This document shows, piece by piece, positions 48,004-55,569 of a DNA stretch of 64,000 nt. Numbering within the stretch: the stretch's first letter is position 1; every line of letters starts with the position of its first letter. Source of the stretch: an uncultured Paracoccaceae bacterium (lineage in GTDB: Bacteria; Pseudomonadota; Alphaproteobacteria; Rhodobacterales; Rhodobacteraceae); assembly GCA_947500135.1 (NCBI GenBank), contig CANMQX010000002.1:434001-498000 (forward strand). Direction: 5' to 3'. The position numbers and the translations under genes are program-made. The notes under the pieces were generated by a model. It did no database searches. It worked only from the letters and a program-made list of their open reading frames with translations, and had not been told where the DNA came from.

Positions 48004-49535
48004 GCCAAAACCGGCTCAAGCTCGACCGACCACAATTCGGTGTCTGCCTTGTCCATCAGGCGAACTGTCATCACGCGGGTATCGGCGGCAATATCCACCT
48101 TGCCAAAAAATTGCAGGCCATCCGATGGCGGCAGGTTGCGCTGGCCCTCATCGGGATGTTTGGCAAAACGTACCTCTGGCCCAAAAGTATTGTCATAGTC
48201 ACTCGGCCCAAACGTGCCCGCATGCAGCGGACCAGACACAAATTCCCAGAACGGATCAAAATCCTGAAACACCGCACGATCCGGCGAATAATGATGGGCA
48301 GCGGTATAATGCACATCTGCGGTCAGCCAGACGGTATTCTGCACGTCTGCGGACTTGATGAATGACAACACAGCCGCGATATCACGCTCACGACCCAGCA
48401 CAGGGCCGTCACCATTCGCGCCGTTTTCCATCGCCGCATCACCGTCACGGACCATCATGCCAATTGGCATATCCGATGCGATCACCTTCCATGTCGCTTG
48501 GCTATTGAGCATCTCGCGCTTCAGCCAGGCCAGTTGATCAGGACCCAAAAACGGCGTCCCCTCTTGTTCTGTGTTCACCGTGTTGTCGCCGCGATAGGTC
48601 CGCAAATCGATGACAAAGATATCCAGCAGCGGACCATAGGACACTTTACGATAAACCCGGTTCGGCTCTGCCATGATCTGACGGGTCGGCATCATCTCGT
48701 GAAACGCGCGGGCCGCCCGGGCAGACAAGACACCCAGCGATTTTTCGGTATAACGATCATCGCTGATCAACTGCTCGTTGGGATACCAGTTATTGGTCAC
48801 CTCGTGATCATCCCATTGGGCAATCATCGGCACGGTCGCGTTAAACGCCTGCACATGGGTATCCATCAGATTATACAGATACTGGCCACGGAATTCGGTT
48901 AGGGTTTCGGCGACCTTGGCCTTTTCCGCGATCATCACATTCTTCCAGGTCGTGCCATCTTCCAGCACCACCTCTTCCTGCAACGGGCCGTCCGCATAAA
49001 CCGTGTCGCCTGAATGCAGGAAAAAATCAGGATTGTGAACCAGCATTGTGGCATAGGTCTGCATGCCGCCACGATCCTCATCAATACCCCAACCCTGGCC
49101 CGCTGTATCACCCGACCAGACAAAGCTGACATCGCGCAGCGCGTTCGGGGCGGTGCGAAACTGGCCTGTCACGGGGGCAGAGGCAGCACCATCCGCCAGA
49201 TCCTCCATGACCACGCGGTAAAAGATGTCCTGATCTGACGGCAGCCCCGTCAGGGACAGTTTGCCACTATTGTCAGTTGGGGCACCCACCGCCAATGCGG
49301 GAACCTGTCGGGCATCATTGAAACTTTCGGTGGTGGCCCATTCCACCATCATGCGCGCTTCGCGGTCGGCACGCGCCCAGATCACAGCACCATCATGGGC
49401 GACATCGCCGGACTGCACGCCATGGGTCAGGATAGGTCGGCTTTGCGCCCGACTGATCGCAGGCATGAAAACACTGGCACCAAGCGCTGCGGAACCCAGC
49501 AACGTCTGACGACGAGACAAAGAAATACGTGGCAT
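48000..49535 (-). CDS. phoD: PhoD-family alkaline phosphatase/phosphodiesterase, Tat-exported
   Basis: A 511-residue secreted enzyme. The N-terminus has a twin-arginine signal (LSRRQTLLGSAALGASVFM, cut after SRA). A PhoD N-terminal beta domain is followed by the metallophosphatase core: SGDTAGQG, HSGDTVYADG, QWDDHEVTNNWYPNE, TADVHYTAAHH. PhoD enzymes use Fe(III) and Ca to cleave phosphoesters in the periplasm. It lies immediately left of the inserted phage-like element. It converges with the phosphatase gene by 4 bp. Confidence 0.92.
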   Translation of the reverse strand: MPRISLSRRQTLLGSAALGASVFMPAISRAQSRPILTHGVQSGDVAHDGAVIWARADREARMMVEWATTESFNDARQVPALAVGAPTDNSGKLSLTGLPSDQDIFYRVVMEDLADGAASAPVTGQFRTAPNALRDVSFVWSGDTAGQGWGIDEDRGGMQTYATMLVHNPDFFLHSGDTVYADGPLQEEVVLEDGTTWKNVMIAEKAKVAETLTEFRGQYLYNLMDTHVQAFNATVPMIAQWDDHEVTNNWYPNEQLISDDRYTEKSLGVLSARAARAFHEMMPTRQIMAEPNRVYRKVSYGPLLDIFVIDLRTYRGDNTVNTEQEGTPFLGPDQLAWLKREMLNSQATWKVIASDMPIGMMVRDGDAAMENGANGDGPVLGRERDIAAVLSFIKSADVQNTVWLTADVHYTAAHHYSPDRAVFQDFDPFWEFVSGPLHAGTFGPSDYDNTFGPEVRFAKHPDEGQRNLPPSDGLQFFGKVDIAADTRVMTVRLMDKADTELWSVELEPVLA

Positions 49536-49641
49536 TTTTTGACCTTTCTATAGAACCAAGAAAGGTCAGGATCAGCGCGCAACATGACAGCAGCACACCG
49601 TCATTGTAACGATGAGGCGAAACTTTGGTGACAGGGAAAAG

Positions 49642-49668
49642 TGGCGCGGTTGACGGGGCTCGAACCCG
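49642..49668. repeat. left attachment site (27-bp copy of tRNA-Asp 3' end)
   Basis: Identical to 60303-60329 over 27 bp (CCA end, acceptor strand and T-arm), then different. It is not a tRNA: the remainder is missing. It marks the left end of the inserted element. The 9-mer TAAGTATCT lies 22 bp inside it (49690-49698) and again 18-26 bp outside the right core (60277-60285), a candidate pair of integrase arm sites. Confidence 0.88.
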
Positions 49669-49843
49669 GATTTTGGCCTTTATCACGGTTAAGTATCTTT
49701 TTGCATGCCTTAGCAAAACGTAGCGCAAACCTCTTTTTTTATTGACGTTCCTTAACCCCCTGCTCTCTTTTGCGCAGGCATGAGAAACCCTGAGAAAGTT
49801 CCAAACATGGGAATGAGATGGGGTTGGGATCAAAGGAAAGAGT

Positions 49844-51022
49844 ATGAAGTTACACCACCGACAAATAGCAGGCTTGCCAAAAGGACGTCACGCCGACGGC
49901 GCTGGACTGCGGTACGAAAGCCGAGGCGATGGCACGGGAAACTGGTCCGTCCGTTTTTCGGTTGCTGGCAGGCCGCGCGAGAAAGGCCTTGGGACGTTCC
50001 CAGCTGTTGGCTTGCGAAAGGCACGGGAAGCCGCCGCCGCCGCACGGCTGGCTGCAAGCAAGGGGATCGACACCACGAAGCAGCAGCGCCCCAATGAACA
50101 GCCCGCGCCATTGTCCGACGCCCCCACATTTGGACAACTGGCGCAATCGTTCTTTGCGACCCACCTAGTCGGCCTGCGCGAAAGTTCACGCAACCGATAT
50201 CGGCGCATGATCGAAATCCACATTCTCACTCATTTTGGGGATCGTCAGGTTTCAAGCCTGACCTTGTTCGACTTGCACAACGTCTATGGGCCAAAGCTTC
50301 AAACTCAGTTCAAGTTAACAAAGAACGTTCTGGAAGGCCTGTCGTCGCTATTGGCATTTGGTCGCCGCAACGGTGCGCCTTGCAATGAATTGCTCTGCCG
50401 AGACTTTCGGGCAGAACGGGTCTATCGTTCCGCCTTGAAACAATACAATGCTGAGAAGGAAATGGGCCAACACACCTTGGCGTCACTGACCCACGGCGAA
50501 TTTGCAGACCTGTATCAGAAATTGCCCGAGGAAAAGCTTGCCGATCTGGCCGCAAAATTTGTGATCCTGACAGGCATGCGTCGCAAAACAATTCGCAAAC
50601 TGCGGCGGGATCAGGCGGGCGGCGTTGTAATTGTCGCCGAACCCAAACAGATGAAAGGCGGGCGGCAGCACGTCTACCCGTTGAGTGTGGAAGCCCAACG
50701 GATTGCCGACCTCGCACTTGCACATAATCACAAATCAAAACGGTTGTTTGGCAAGCTGGGCAAACGGTCACCACTGCGGAACATGCGGGCGATCAACCCC
50801 AAGGCCAACAACCATGGCATCCGACACGCAATTGCCGATTGGGCAGATATGGCCGGGATTGACGAAAAGGTTGCCGACTACATGCTGGCACACAAGGCCG
50901 GGGAGTCGGTCAGGGAAAAGTTCTACCTCAAAGATCGAAACCTGACTCCGGTCGCTGCTGCCTATGAGCAATGGGCTGACTATCTGACCGACCAGCGGGT
51001 TGTGCGATTCGCAGTGGCGTAG
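49844..51022 (+). CDS. int: tyrosine-recombinase integrase
   Basis: 392 residues. The N-terminal Arm-DNA-binding (DUF4102-like) domain occupies about 1-85, the core-binding domain about 90-200, and the catalytic domain the rest. Catalytic residues are Arg246 (TGMRRKT), His324-x-x-Arg327 (HGIRHAI), His350 (LAHKAGES) and the nucleophile Tyr361 (REKFY). Start MKLHHRQIAGLPKG follows GGAAAG. It recombines the tRNA-Asp core. It sits next to the fragmentary att copy rather than next to the intact tRNA. Confidence 0.95.
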   Translation: MKLHHRQIAGLPKGRHADGAGLRYESRGDGTGNWSVRFSVAGRPREKGLGTFPAVGLRKAREAAAAARLAASKGIDTTKQQRPNEQPAPLSDAPTFGQLAQSFFATHLVGLRESSRNRYRRMIEIHILTHFGDRQVSSLTLFDLHNVYGPKLQTQFKLTKNVLEGLSSLLAFGRRNGAPCNELLCRDFRAERVYRSALKQYNAEKEMGQHTLASLTHGEFADLYQKLPEEKLADLAAKFVILTGMRRKTIRKLRRDQAGGVVIVAEPKQMKGGRQHVYPLSVEAQRIADLALAHNHKSKRLFGKLGKRSPLRNMRAINPKANNHGIRHAIADWADMAGIDEKVADYMLAHKAGESVREKFYLKDRNLTPVAAAYEQWADYLTDQRVVRFAVA

Positions 51023-51035
51023 CCCAAGAAAACAT

Positions 51036-51076
51036 TCATTTTGACAACTAAGTATCTGATAAAGTTGTCAAAATGA
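51036..51076. promoter_or_regulatory. perfect 14-bp inverted repeat after int, operator candidate
   Basis: TCATTTTGACAACT (51036-51049), 13 bp, AGTTGTCAAAATGA (51063-51076). Each arm contains a -35-like TTGACA reading outward or inward. The left arm with its flank (21 bp, 51031-51051) is repeated exactly after TerL (55368-55388). It may bind the element's regulator and control int/xis expression. Confidence 0.6.
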
Positions 51077-51198
51077 CCACTCGTTAATCTTTCTTTCGGG
51101 GCTTTCCAAAGTCTTAGCATTTTTGCCCCTGACCTTCCCTTGCCGGGTTCTGCTCTTTTTTGCTTTCCATAGTGCAAGCAATCCAAGGGGGGCCAAAA

Positions 51199-51387
51199 AT
51201 GGCAAAAAATCAGTCAAACTTAATGACTAAGGCTGAAGTTGCGGACGAGTTAAAACTGCACCCGTCCAGCGTCATGCGGATGATCAAGCGCGGGCAAATG
51301 GTGCCGGGCTTCCGGCTAGGTGCATCCTTGCGCTGGCGTCGGGAAGACATTGAGGCGTTTGTCGCCAAGCTGGCCAAGAAACCGTGA
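51199..51387 (+). CDS. AlpA/excisionase-like helix-turn-helix protein
   Basis: 62 residues from the ATG at 51199 (AAGGGGGG upstream): MAKNQSNLMTKAEVADELKL. It is a MerR-type HTH_17 protein: HPSSVMRMIKRGQMVPGF then LRWRREDIEAFV. Such proteins act as excisionase or as activators of integration/excision in PICIs and other islands. A CCCCCGG hairpin lies just downstream (51402-51429). Confidence 0.85.
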   Translation: MAKNQSNLMTKAEVADELKLHPSSVMRMIKRGQMVPGFRLGASLRWRREDIEAFVAKLAKKP

Positions 51388-51498
51388 TCTGGCAAAGAAA
51401 ACCCCCGGCAGCGTCAACTCTACCGGGGGCCTCGGATAGGGGGGCGATTAGCCGTCGCTTCTCAAACCCAAAATGCAAGAACTGTCAGGTCAAAGCAT

Positions 51499-52038
51499 AT
51501 GACAATTATACCCGCCGAACGATGCCTGCGCAATCAAAATGACACTGTTGCACTGGTCCGATGGTCAAATTTAAGGCACTCACAACGTGAGGTCGCATTC
51601 GCCTATGCTCGCGCCGAACAGAAGCACCCCGACGGCGTTTGGTTGTCAGTGTCGACGATGATGGATCACGTCAGTCAGCGTCGGCGCGAGCTAGATCACG
51701 ACCGCGACTATCGACCAATTGCCAAGCGCACGTTTCTCGCGGCCCGCAGCTACCTCGCCAGTGATGAGGGTAACGTTCTAATCCGTATCGGAACCCACGT
51801 TGTCACCCGCCGAAATCAGCTTCCAATCTTTGTCATTAATGCCGCCGAACTTTGGGATCGAAACCTGAAATGCTGCACATGCAAAGGTCAATGCTGCAAC
51901 AGCAAAACGTATAGGGTGCAACGAAGCCAATTAAGGGGTGCAGAAAACGGCAAAATCTGCACCCAATATATATCTAATGGCAGAAGTCCGTTCGCAACGG
52001 ATAACGAGGAAATCCCAGATTGGGAGATTCCGTTTTGA
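51499..52038 (+). CDS. Cys-rich protein of unknown function in the island
   Basis: 179 residues, not recognised. Its middle (residues about 48-90, VSTMMDHVSQRRREL and TFLAARSYLAS) could be a winged-helix of the kind found in satellite replication or regulatory proteins. The C-terminal third has a dense Cys cluster, NLKCCTCKGQCCNSK, which may bind zinc. It takes the place where cf-PICIs usually carry replication genes. Function open. Confidence 0.6.
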   Translation: MTIIPAERCLRNQNDTVALVRWSNLRHSQREVAFAYARAEQKHPDGVWLSVSTMMDHVSQRRRELDHDRDYRPIAKRTFLAARSYLASDEGNVLIRIGTHVVTRRNQLPIFVINAAELWDRNLKCCTCKGQCCNSKTYRVQRSQLRGAENGKICTQYISNGRSPFATDNEEIPDWEIPF

Positions 52039-52322
52039 TCTGGCGCGGCGTGCCATCCTTTGGCGGAACGTCTGCACCCAGTGAATCTTTCATAGCCAAA
52101 TCCCGCCCTTGCACTGGGCGCTACCGCATGAGGTCTGGGCGCAGGTCTGGCAACGTCTTTGCAAGCCATCAACCTTCGCTGCCGCCACTTGTGGAGAGAC
52201 ACGCGCGCGAGGCTGATGAGTACGACGCCGCGCAGGGTCGTGGGGAGGTGGGCCAGCAAGGCGGCGACAAAAAGCCGTTCCAGACGGGAACAGCTTATCA
52301 ACCACCGCAGACCTTGGACTAA
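52020..52322 (+). CDS. possible small basic protein (uncertain)
   Basis: A 100-residue frame overlapping the previous gene by 19 bp. Sequence is basic and low in complexity, and two other frames are also open across this stretch, so the coding frame cannot be chosen with confidence. It contains a TTCCAGACGGGAAC repeat that recurs as TTCCAGATGGGAAC at 52394. Confidence 0.3.
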   Translation: MGDSVLIWRGVPSFGGTSAPSESFIAKSRPCTGRYRMRSGRRSGNVFASHQPSLPPLVERHAREADEYDAAQGRGEVGQQGGDKKPFQTGTAYQPPQTLD

Positions 52323-52337
52323 CCCGCAAGGACATCC

Positions 52338-52490
52338 ATGAAGCTGCGCAGGATCGGGGGAAGTGGCCGACGCCCACAACGGCGCAAAGCGCGTTCCAGA
52401 TGGGAACGCGGCGCTCAAAGTCTCGACGGCGGCAAGACTTTGCAACCCACAAATTCACCAACTCGTTCTGAAAAGGAACAATCAAAATGA
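52338..52490 (+). CDS. possible small basic protein coupled to the next gene
   Basis: A 50-residue frame (MKLRRIGGSGRRPQRRKARS...) whose TGA overlaps the ATG of the next gene (ATGA). Very rich in Arg and Lys. No homology recognised. The overlap is the main support. Confidence 0.35.
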   Translation: MKLRRIGGSGRRPQRRKARSRWERGAQSLDGGKTLQPTNSPTRSEKEQSK

Positions 52491-52768
52491 CAGACGAAAT
52501 CGAAAGCCCCATTGACTATTGGACCCTGTCAATTTTTGATCTGGCCGGAAAGGTCCATGCTGGCGAAATGTCGGCTGATCTGGCCAACCTGCATTTGCGT
52601 GTGTGCATGGACTTGCACCGCAGCCAAAGCAGCAAAACAGTGACCCGGTTGACGGCGTTAGAACGGCTCAAGGTCACGCTCTACGACATCGGTTTGAGTG
52701 AAAAAGAGGTTGAGATTGTGCAAGCCGGGCTGCGGCGTGGCAAAATGAAGCCGGGAAAGCTTCACTGA
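52487..52768 (+). CDS. unknown helical protein, possible regulator or small terminase
   Basis: 93 residues, MTDEIESPIDYWTLSIFDLA. Predicted all-helical with a charged C-terminal end (EKEVEIVQAGLRRGKMKPGKLH). AAAAGGAAC precedes the ATG. Not recognised. Because the head module has no clear TerS, this and the following small gene are the only visible candidates for that role, but the protein is short for a TerS. Confidence 0.6.
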   Translation: MTDEIESPIDYWTLSIFDLAGKVHAGEMSADLANLHLRVCMDLHRSQSSKTVTRLTALERLKVTLYDIGLSEKEVEIVQAGLRRGKMKPGKLH

Positions 52769-52939
52769 TCAGCCCGTACAGCGCGATCTAACACAAACCT
52801 ATGCCCATCCACATAAAACAGCGAAACACGCATGAGGCGGGCTAAAACCGGGGTCAGGAGCGATTTGCGCAGCCACACCCCGGCCATTTTCCGCAATCCA
52901 ACGATCAATCAGGCGCATTATCAGAAAAAACTATCAAAC

Positions 52940-52969
52940 TAGACAGATTGTATAGATTTTACGTATAAT
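52940..52969 (+). promoter_or_regulatory. sigma70-like promoter of the packaging module
   Basis: TAGACA (52940-52945), 18 bp, TATAAT (52964-52969). A perfect -10 with a one-mismatch -35, 52 bp before the first packaging-module start. The surrounding 250 bp (52769-53021) hold no clear gene. Confidence 0.65.
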
Positions 52970-53021
52970 ACGATTGTGCCGTCGTGATGACGTCCACATG
53001 CCTCGAAATGGATGACTGATC

Positions 53022-53273
53022 ATGTCACTATCCCCGCCGCCCGCGTTCCCTGTCCCAACAGCAGCGGCGGCGGGTAATGCCTCCTACCACATTCGCGAAG
53101 ACGAAGACACCGGAGCGGTTCTGGTGTTGATCGAGTATGATGGTGTGACACTGCCCCTTTGGTGGTCAGGCAACGCGCTGCGTGGGTGGCATTCTGGCGC
53201 TGTCATTCCTGAACACCTGATGCTGGCCGCAAAGGCGGTTGCCACAAGGCTTGGTGTAGAGTTGCGATGTTGA
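53022..53273 (+). CDS. small protein of unknown function before the HNH gene
   Basis: 83 residues: a Pro/Ala-rich start (MSLSPPPAFPVPTAAAAGNA), then IREDEDTGAVLVLIEYDG, WWSGNALRGWHSG and an alanine-rich C-terminal helix. No recognisable fold. The end overlaps the HNH gene by 7 bp, so it is part of that operon. Confidence 0.55.
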   Translation: MSLSPPPAFPVPTAAAAGNASYHIREDEDTGAVLVLIEYDGVTLPLWWSGNALRGWHSGAVIPEHLMLAAKAVATRLGVELRC

Positions 53274-53740
53274 CACCGCGCGACGTCTACAAAAGCCAGC
53301 GCTGGCAACTCTTGCGCCGCAGCAAGCTGGACGTGTCGCCCTTGTGTGAGGGCTGCGAACAATTGGGCCGTGTTACACCTGCCACCACGGTTGACCACCA
53401 GCACGCATTAGGCCAAGGCGGCGACCCCTTCCCTCAATTGTCTGGGCTGACCAGCTATTGCCACCCGTGCCACGCTTACAAAACGAACAGCGAATACAGC
53501 GCACGCTCTGACGCAACCGGTCGTCTGTTGCCCGGCTGCACTGTGGGCGGCTGGCCCGCCTGCCCCAATGACGCATGGAACAGCGACACCACCGACAAGG
53601 GTAAGGGGGGCCGTGCAGGTCATTTGCCCCTGTTAACCCAGCGTAAGGGGGGTGCAAATCACGGTGCTTTTACGTCTCCCGGACCCGCCGCGCCCAGTTG
53701 CACTGACTTACAAAAAAAATCCAAAATCCCGGTGGCCTAA
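53267..53740 (+). CDS. HNH endonuclease of the packaging module
   Basis: 157 residues. Residues 1-95 are an HNH nuclease: YKSQRWQLLRR, PLCEGCEQLG, TVDHQHALGQGGDP and the zinc/His part LTSYCHPCHAYKTNS. In HK97-like phages a partner HNH protein stimulates TerL during packaging. The last 60 residues are Gly/Thr-rich with no fold assigned; no TerS frame is hidden there. TerL starts 1 bp after its stop. Confidence 0.88.
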   Translation: MLTPRDVYKSQRWQLLRRSKLDVSPLCEGCEQLGRVTPATTVDHQHALGQGGDPFPQLSGLTSYCHPCHAYKTNSEYSARSDATGRLLPGCTVGGWPACPNDAWNSDTTDKGKGGRAGHLPLLTQRKGGANHGAFTSPGPAAPSCTDLQKKSKIPVA

Positions 53741-55369
53741 ATGGGCGCGCGGGGTATCGGCTCACGGCCAAAATCCAAGAAAACCAAGGACGCCCCAAAG
53801 CTGCGCAAGCGCCTACCATGGTTGCGCAAGGGGCTTTCATTGCCCGATCAAATCATTGCGTTTCTCAACTTCCTGCCGGTCACGTCGGGTGCATTGGCTG
53901 GGACGCGGTTTAAGTGCCGCCCGTTTCAAGAAAAATTCATCCGCGCCACATTTGCGGAGGATCAGGACGGGAAACGCCCTGTCCGCCGATCTACGCTTTG
54001 TGTTGCCCGCAAGAATGGCAAGTCTGCCTTGGCTGCTGGTCTGGCACTCTGCGCCCTTTGTGGGCCACTGGCAGAGGCACGGGGCCAAGTGATCAGCGCT
54101 GCCGCATCAAAAGAACAAGCCGCTTTAATTTTCAGCGAACTCGAAGCCATGATCGTCGCGACACCTGAGTTTGATGCGATCCTGAATATTCGCCGGTTTC
54201 ACAAGACAATCGAAGTGTTGGAAGGCGTCGGCGCTGGCACGGTCTACAAAGCCATTTCGTCAGACGCCCGCACGGCGCACGGGCTATCCCCTCACTTCGC
54301 AATCTTTGACGAATACGCCCAAGCCAAGAACGATGAACTTTGGCAGGCGCTTATGACGGGCCAAGGCGCGCGCAAGAATGCCGTTTTGATCACAATCTCA
54401 ACCGAAGCTGCCGACGATGCCGCCCCCATGAGCCGCCTTGTGGATTATTCCAAAGACGTCATGGCGGGCAAAATTGAGGACCCGTCAACCTACCTGCTGC
54501 ACTTTGGGGCCGATCTGGACGACGATATCTTTGATCCGCGTACATGGTTCAAAGCCAATCCCGGCCTTGGTGACTTTCGCAGCATGGATGATCTACAGGC
54601 GCAAGCCACGGTCGCCCGGCAATCTGCATCGGCAGAACCCGCATTTCGAAATTACATTCTTAATCAACGCGTTGCGAGTGAAACTAGATTCGTTAATCGG
54701 TCTGAATGGCTGGCATGTGATGGCGAACCCCACATTGAAGACGGGGCCACGGTCTATGCGGCGCTGGATTTGTCATGGAGCCGCGATCTGACGGCGCTGG
54801 TCTTTGTCTGCCCCCGCCCCGACGGGTCTGCCGACGTTCTGGCCGAGTTTTTCTTGCCCGGCGAAGGCCTGAAACAGAAAGCGCATGACGACCGCATCCC
54901 GTGGGACATTTGGGCGCGCGAAGGCTACCTGACCACCTGCCCCGGCAAGGTCAACGATATGCGGATGATTGCGGCCCGGATTGGTGACGCGCAACGGCGC
55001 TGGAATGTGGAAACACTGGCCTTTGACCGTTGGGGGATTGAATTGTTGCGCCTTGAACTCGAACGGGCTGGCATCACAATCGACATGTCCGAATTTGGCC
55101 AAGGCTATAAAAGCATGTCGCCCGCCGTAGATTGTCTGGAAAGGCATATTGCCCAAGCCAAGTTGCGGCATGGTGGCAATCCGGTTCTGACCCATTGTGC
55201 ATCAAACGCCATTGTCGTGCGTGATCCTGCGGGATCGAGAAAGCTGGATAAATCCCGGTCGGCTGGCAAGATCGACGGTCTGATTGCCTTGTCTATGGCC
55301 TTGCAAACGGCAGAGGAATATCAGCCCGAACCCATGTCCGCCTTTGTGCGGCAATTTATATCCGCTTAA
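53741..55369 (+). CDS. large terminase subunit TerL
   Basis: A 542-residue packaging motor. The ATPase has Walker A at about residues 88-96 (VARKNGKSALAAG) and Walker B with catalytic Glu at 187-191 (FAIFDEYAQAK). The C-terminal RNase H-like nuclease begins at about 330 (AALDLSWSRDLTALVFV), with a later Asp near RWGIELLRLE. Basic N-terminus. It translocates DNA into the prohead and cuts it. Followed by the repeated TTTTGACAACT motif and a new promoter. Confidence 0.95.
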   Translation: MGARGIGSRPKSKKTKDAPKLRKRLPWLRKGLSLPDQIIAFLNFLPVTSGALAGTRFKCRPFQEKFIRATFAEDQDGKRPVRRSTLCVARKNGKSALAAGLALCALCGPLAEARGQVISAAASKEQAALIFSELEAMIVATPEFDAILNIRRFHKTIEVLEGVGAGTVYKAISSDARTAHGLSPHFAIFDEYAQAKNDELWQALMTGQGARKNAVLITISTEAADDAAPMSRLVDYSKDVMAGKIEDPSTYLLHFGADLDDDIFDPRTWFKANPGLGDFRSMDDLQAQATVARQSASAEPAFRNYILNQRVASETRFVNRSEWLACDGEPHIEDGATVYAALDLSWSRDLTALVFVCPRPDGSADVLAEFFLPGEGLKQKAHDDRIPWDIWAREGYLTTCPGKVNDMRMIAARIGDAQRRWNVETLAFDRWGIELLRLELERAGITIDMSEFGQGYKSMSPAVDCLERHIAQAKLRHGGNPVLTHCASNAIVVRDPAGSRKLDKSRSAGKIDGLIALSMALQTAEEYQPEPMSAFVRQFISA

Positions 55370-55388
55370 CATTCATTTTGACAACTAA
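55368..55388 (+). repeat. second copy of the 21-bp TTTTGACAACT element
   Basis: Identical over 21 bp to 51031-51051 after int, and starting on the TerL stop codon. A diverged third copy (TTTTGACAAG, 60137-60146) lies near the right attachment site. It is followed 9 bp later by the -35 of the capsid promoter. Confidence 0.7.
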
Positions 55389-55397
55389 TGCACTGTT

Positions 55398-55426
55398 TTG
55401 ACGTCATTAAAGCCAAGTGCTATGTT
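55398..55426 (+). promoter_or_regulatory. promoter of the capsid module
   Basis: TTGACG (55398-55403), 17 bp, TATGTT (55421-55426). Good spacing and close to consensus, inside the 200-bp gap between TerL and the capsid gene. Confidence 0.65.
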
Positions 55427-55432
55427 GAGTTC

Positions 55433-55514
55433 ATTATGGTTTGTTCAGCCATAGTTTTTTGCCGCAAGGCAATCCTTTGGGAGGGGGACCGGAAACGCAC
55501 GGTCTCCCTCTTTT
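55433..55514 (+). ncRNA. candidate short RNA or attenuated leader of the capsid gene
   Basis: From the start site predicted by the promoter above, the transcript would fold into hairpins (TATGG..CCATA and TTGCC-GCAA-GGCAA) and then a stem GAGGGGGACC (55481-55490) with GGTCTCCCTC (55501-55510) followed by TTTTG. It looks like an 80-nt RNA with its own terminator, placed in front of the capsid gene. Either a free RNA or a leader needing antitermination would fit. Confidence 0.5.
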
Positions 55515-55569
55515 GATTCATACCGGCCCGCCGTGATGGCGACGCCAAGCCCTAGAAGGAGGTTGCGCA

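Noticed and set aside
49642..49668. Possible tRNA-Asp gene fragment
   Set aside because: Only the 3' 27 bp are present, so it is an attachment-site copy, not a gene.
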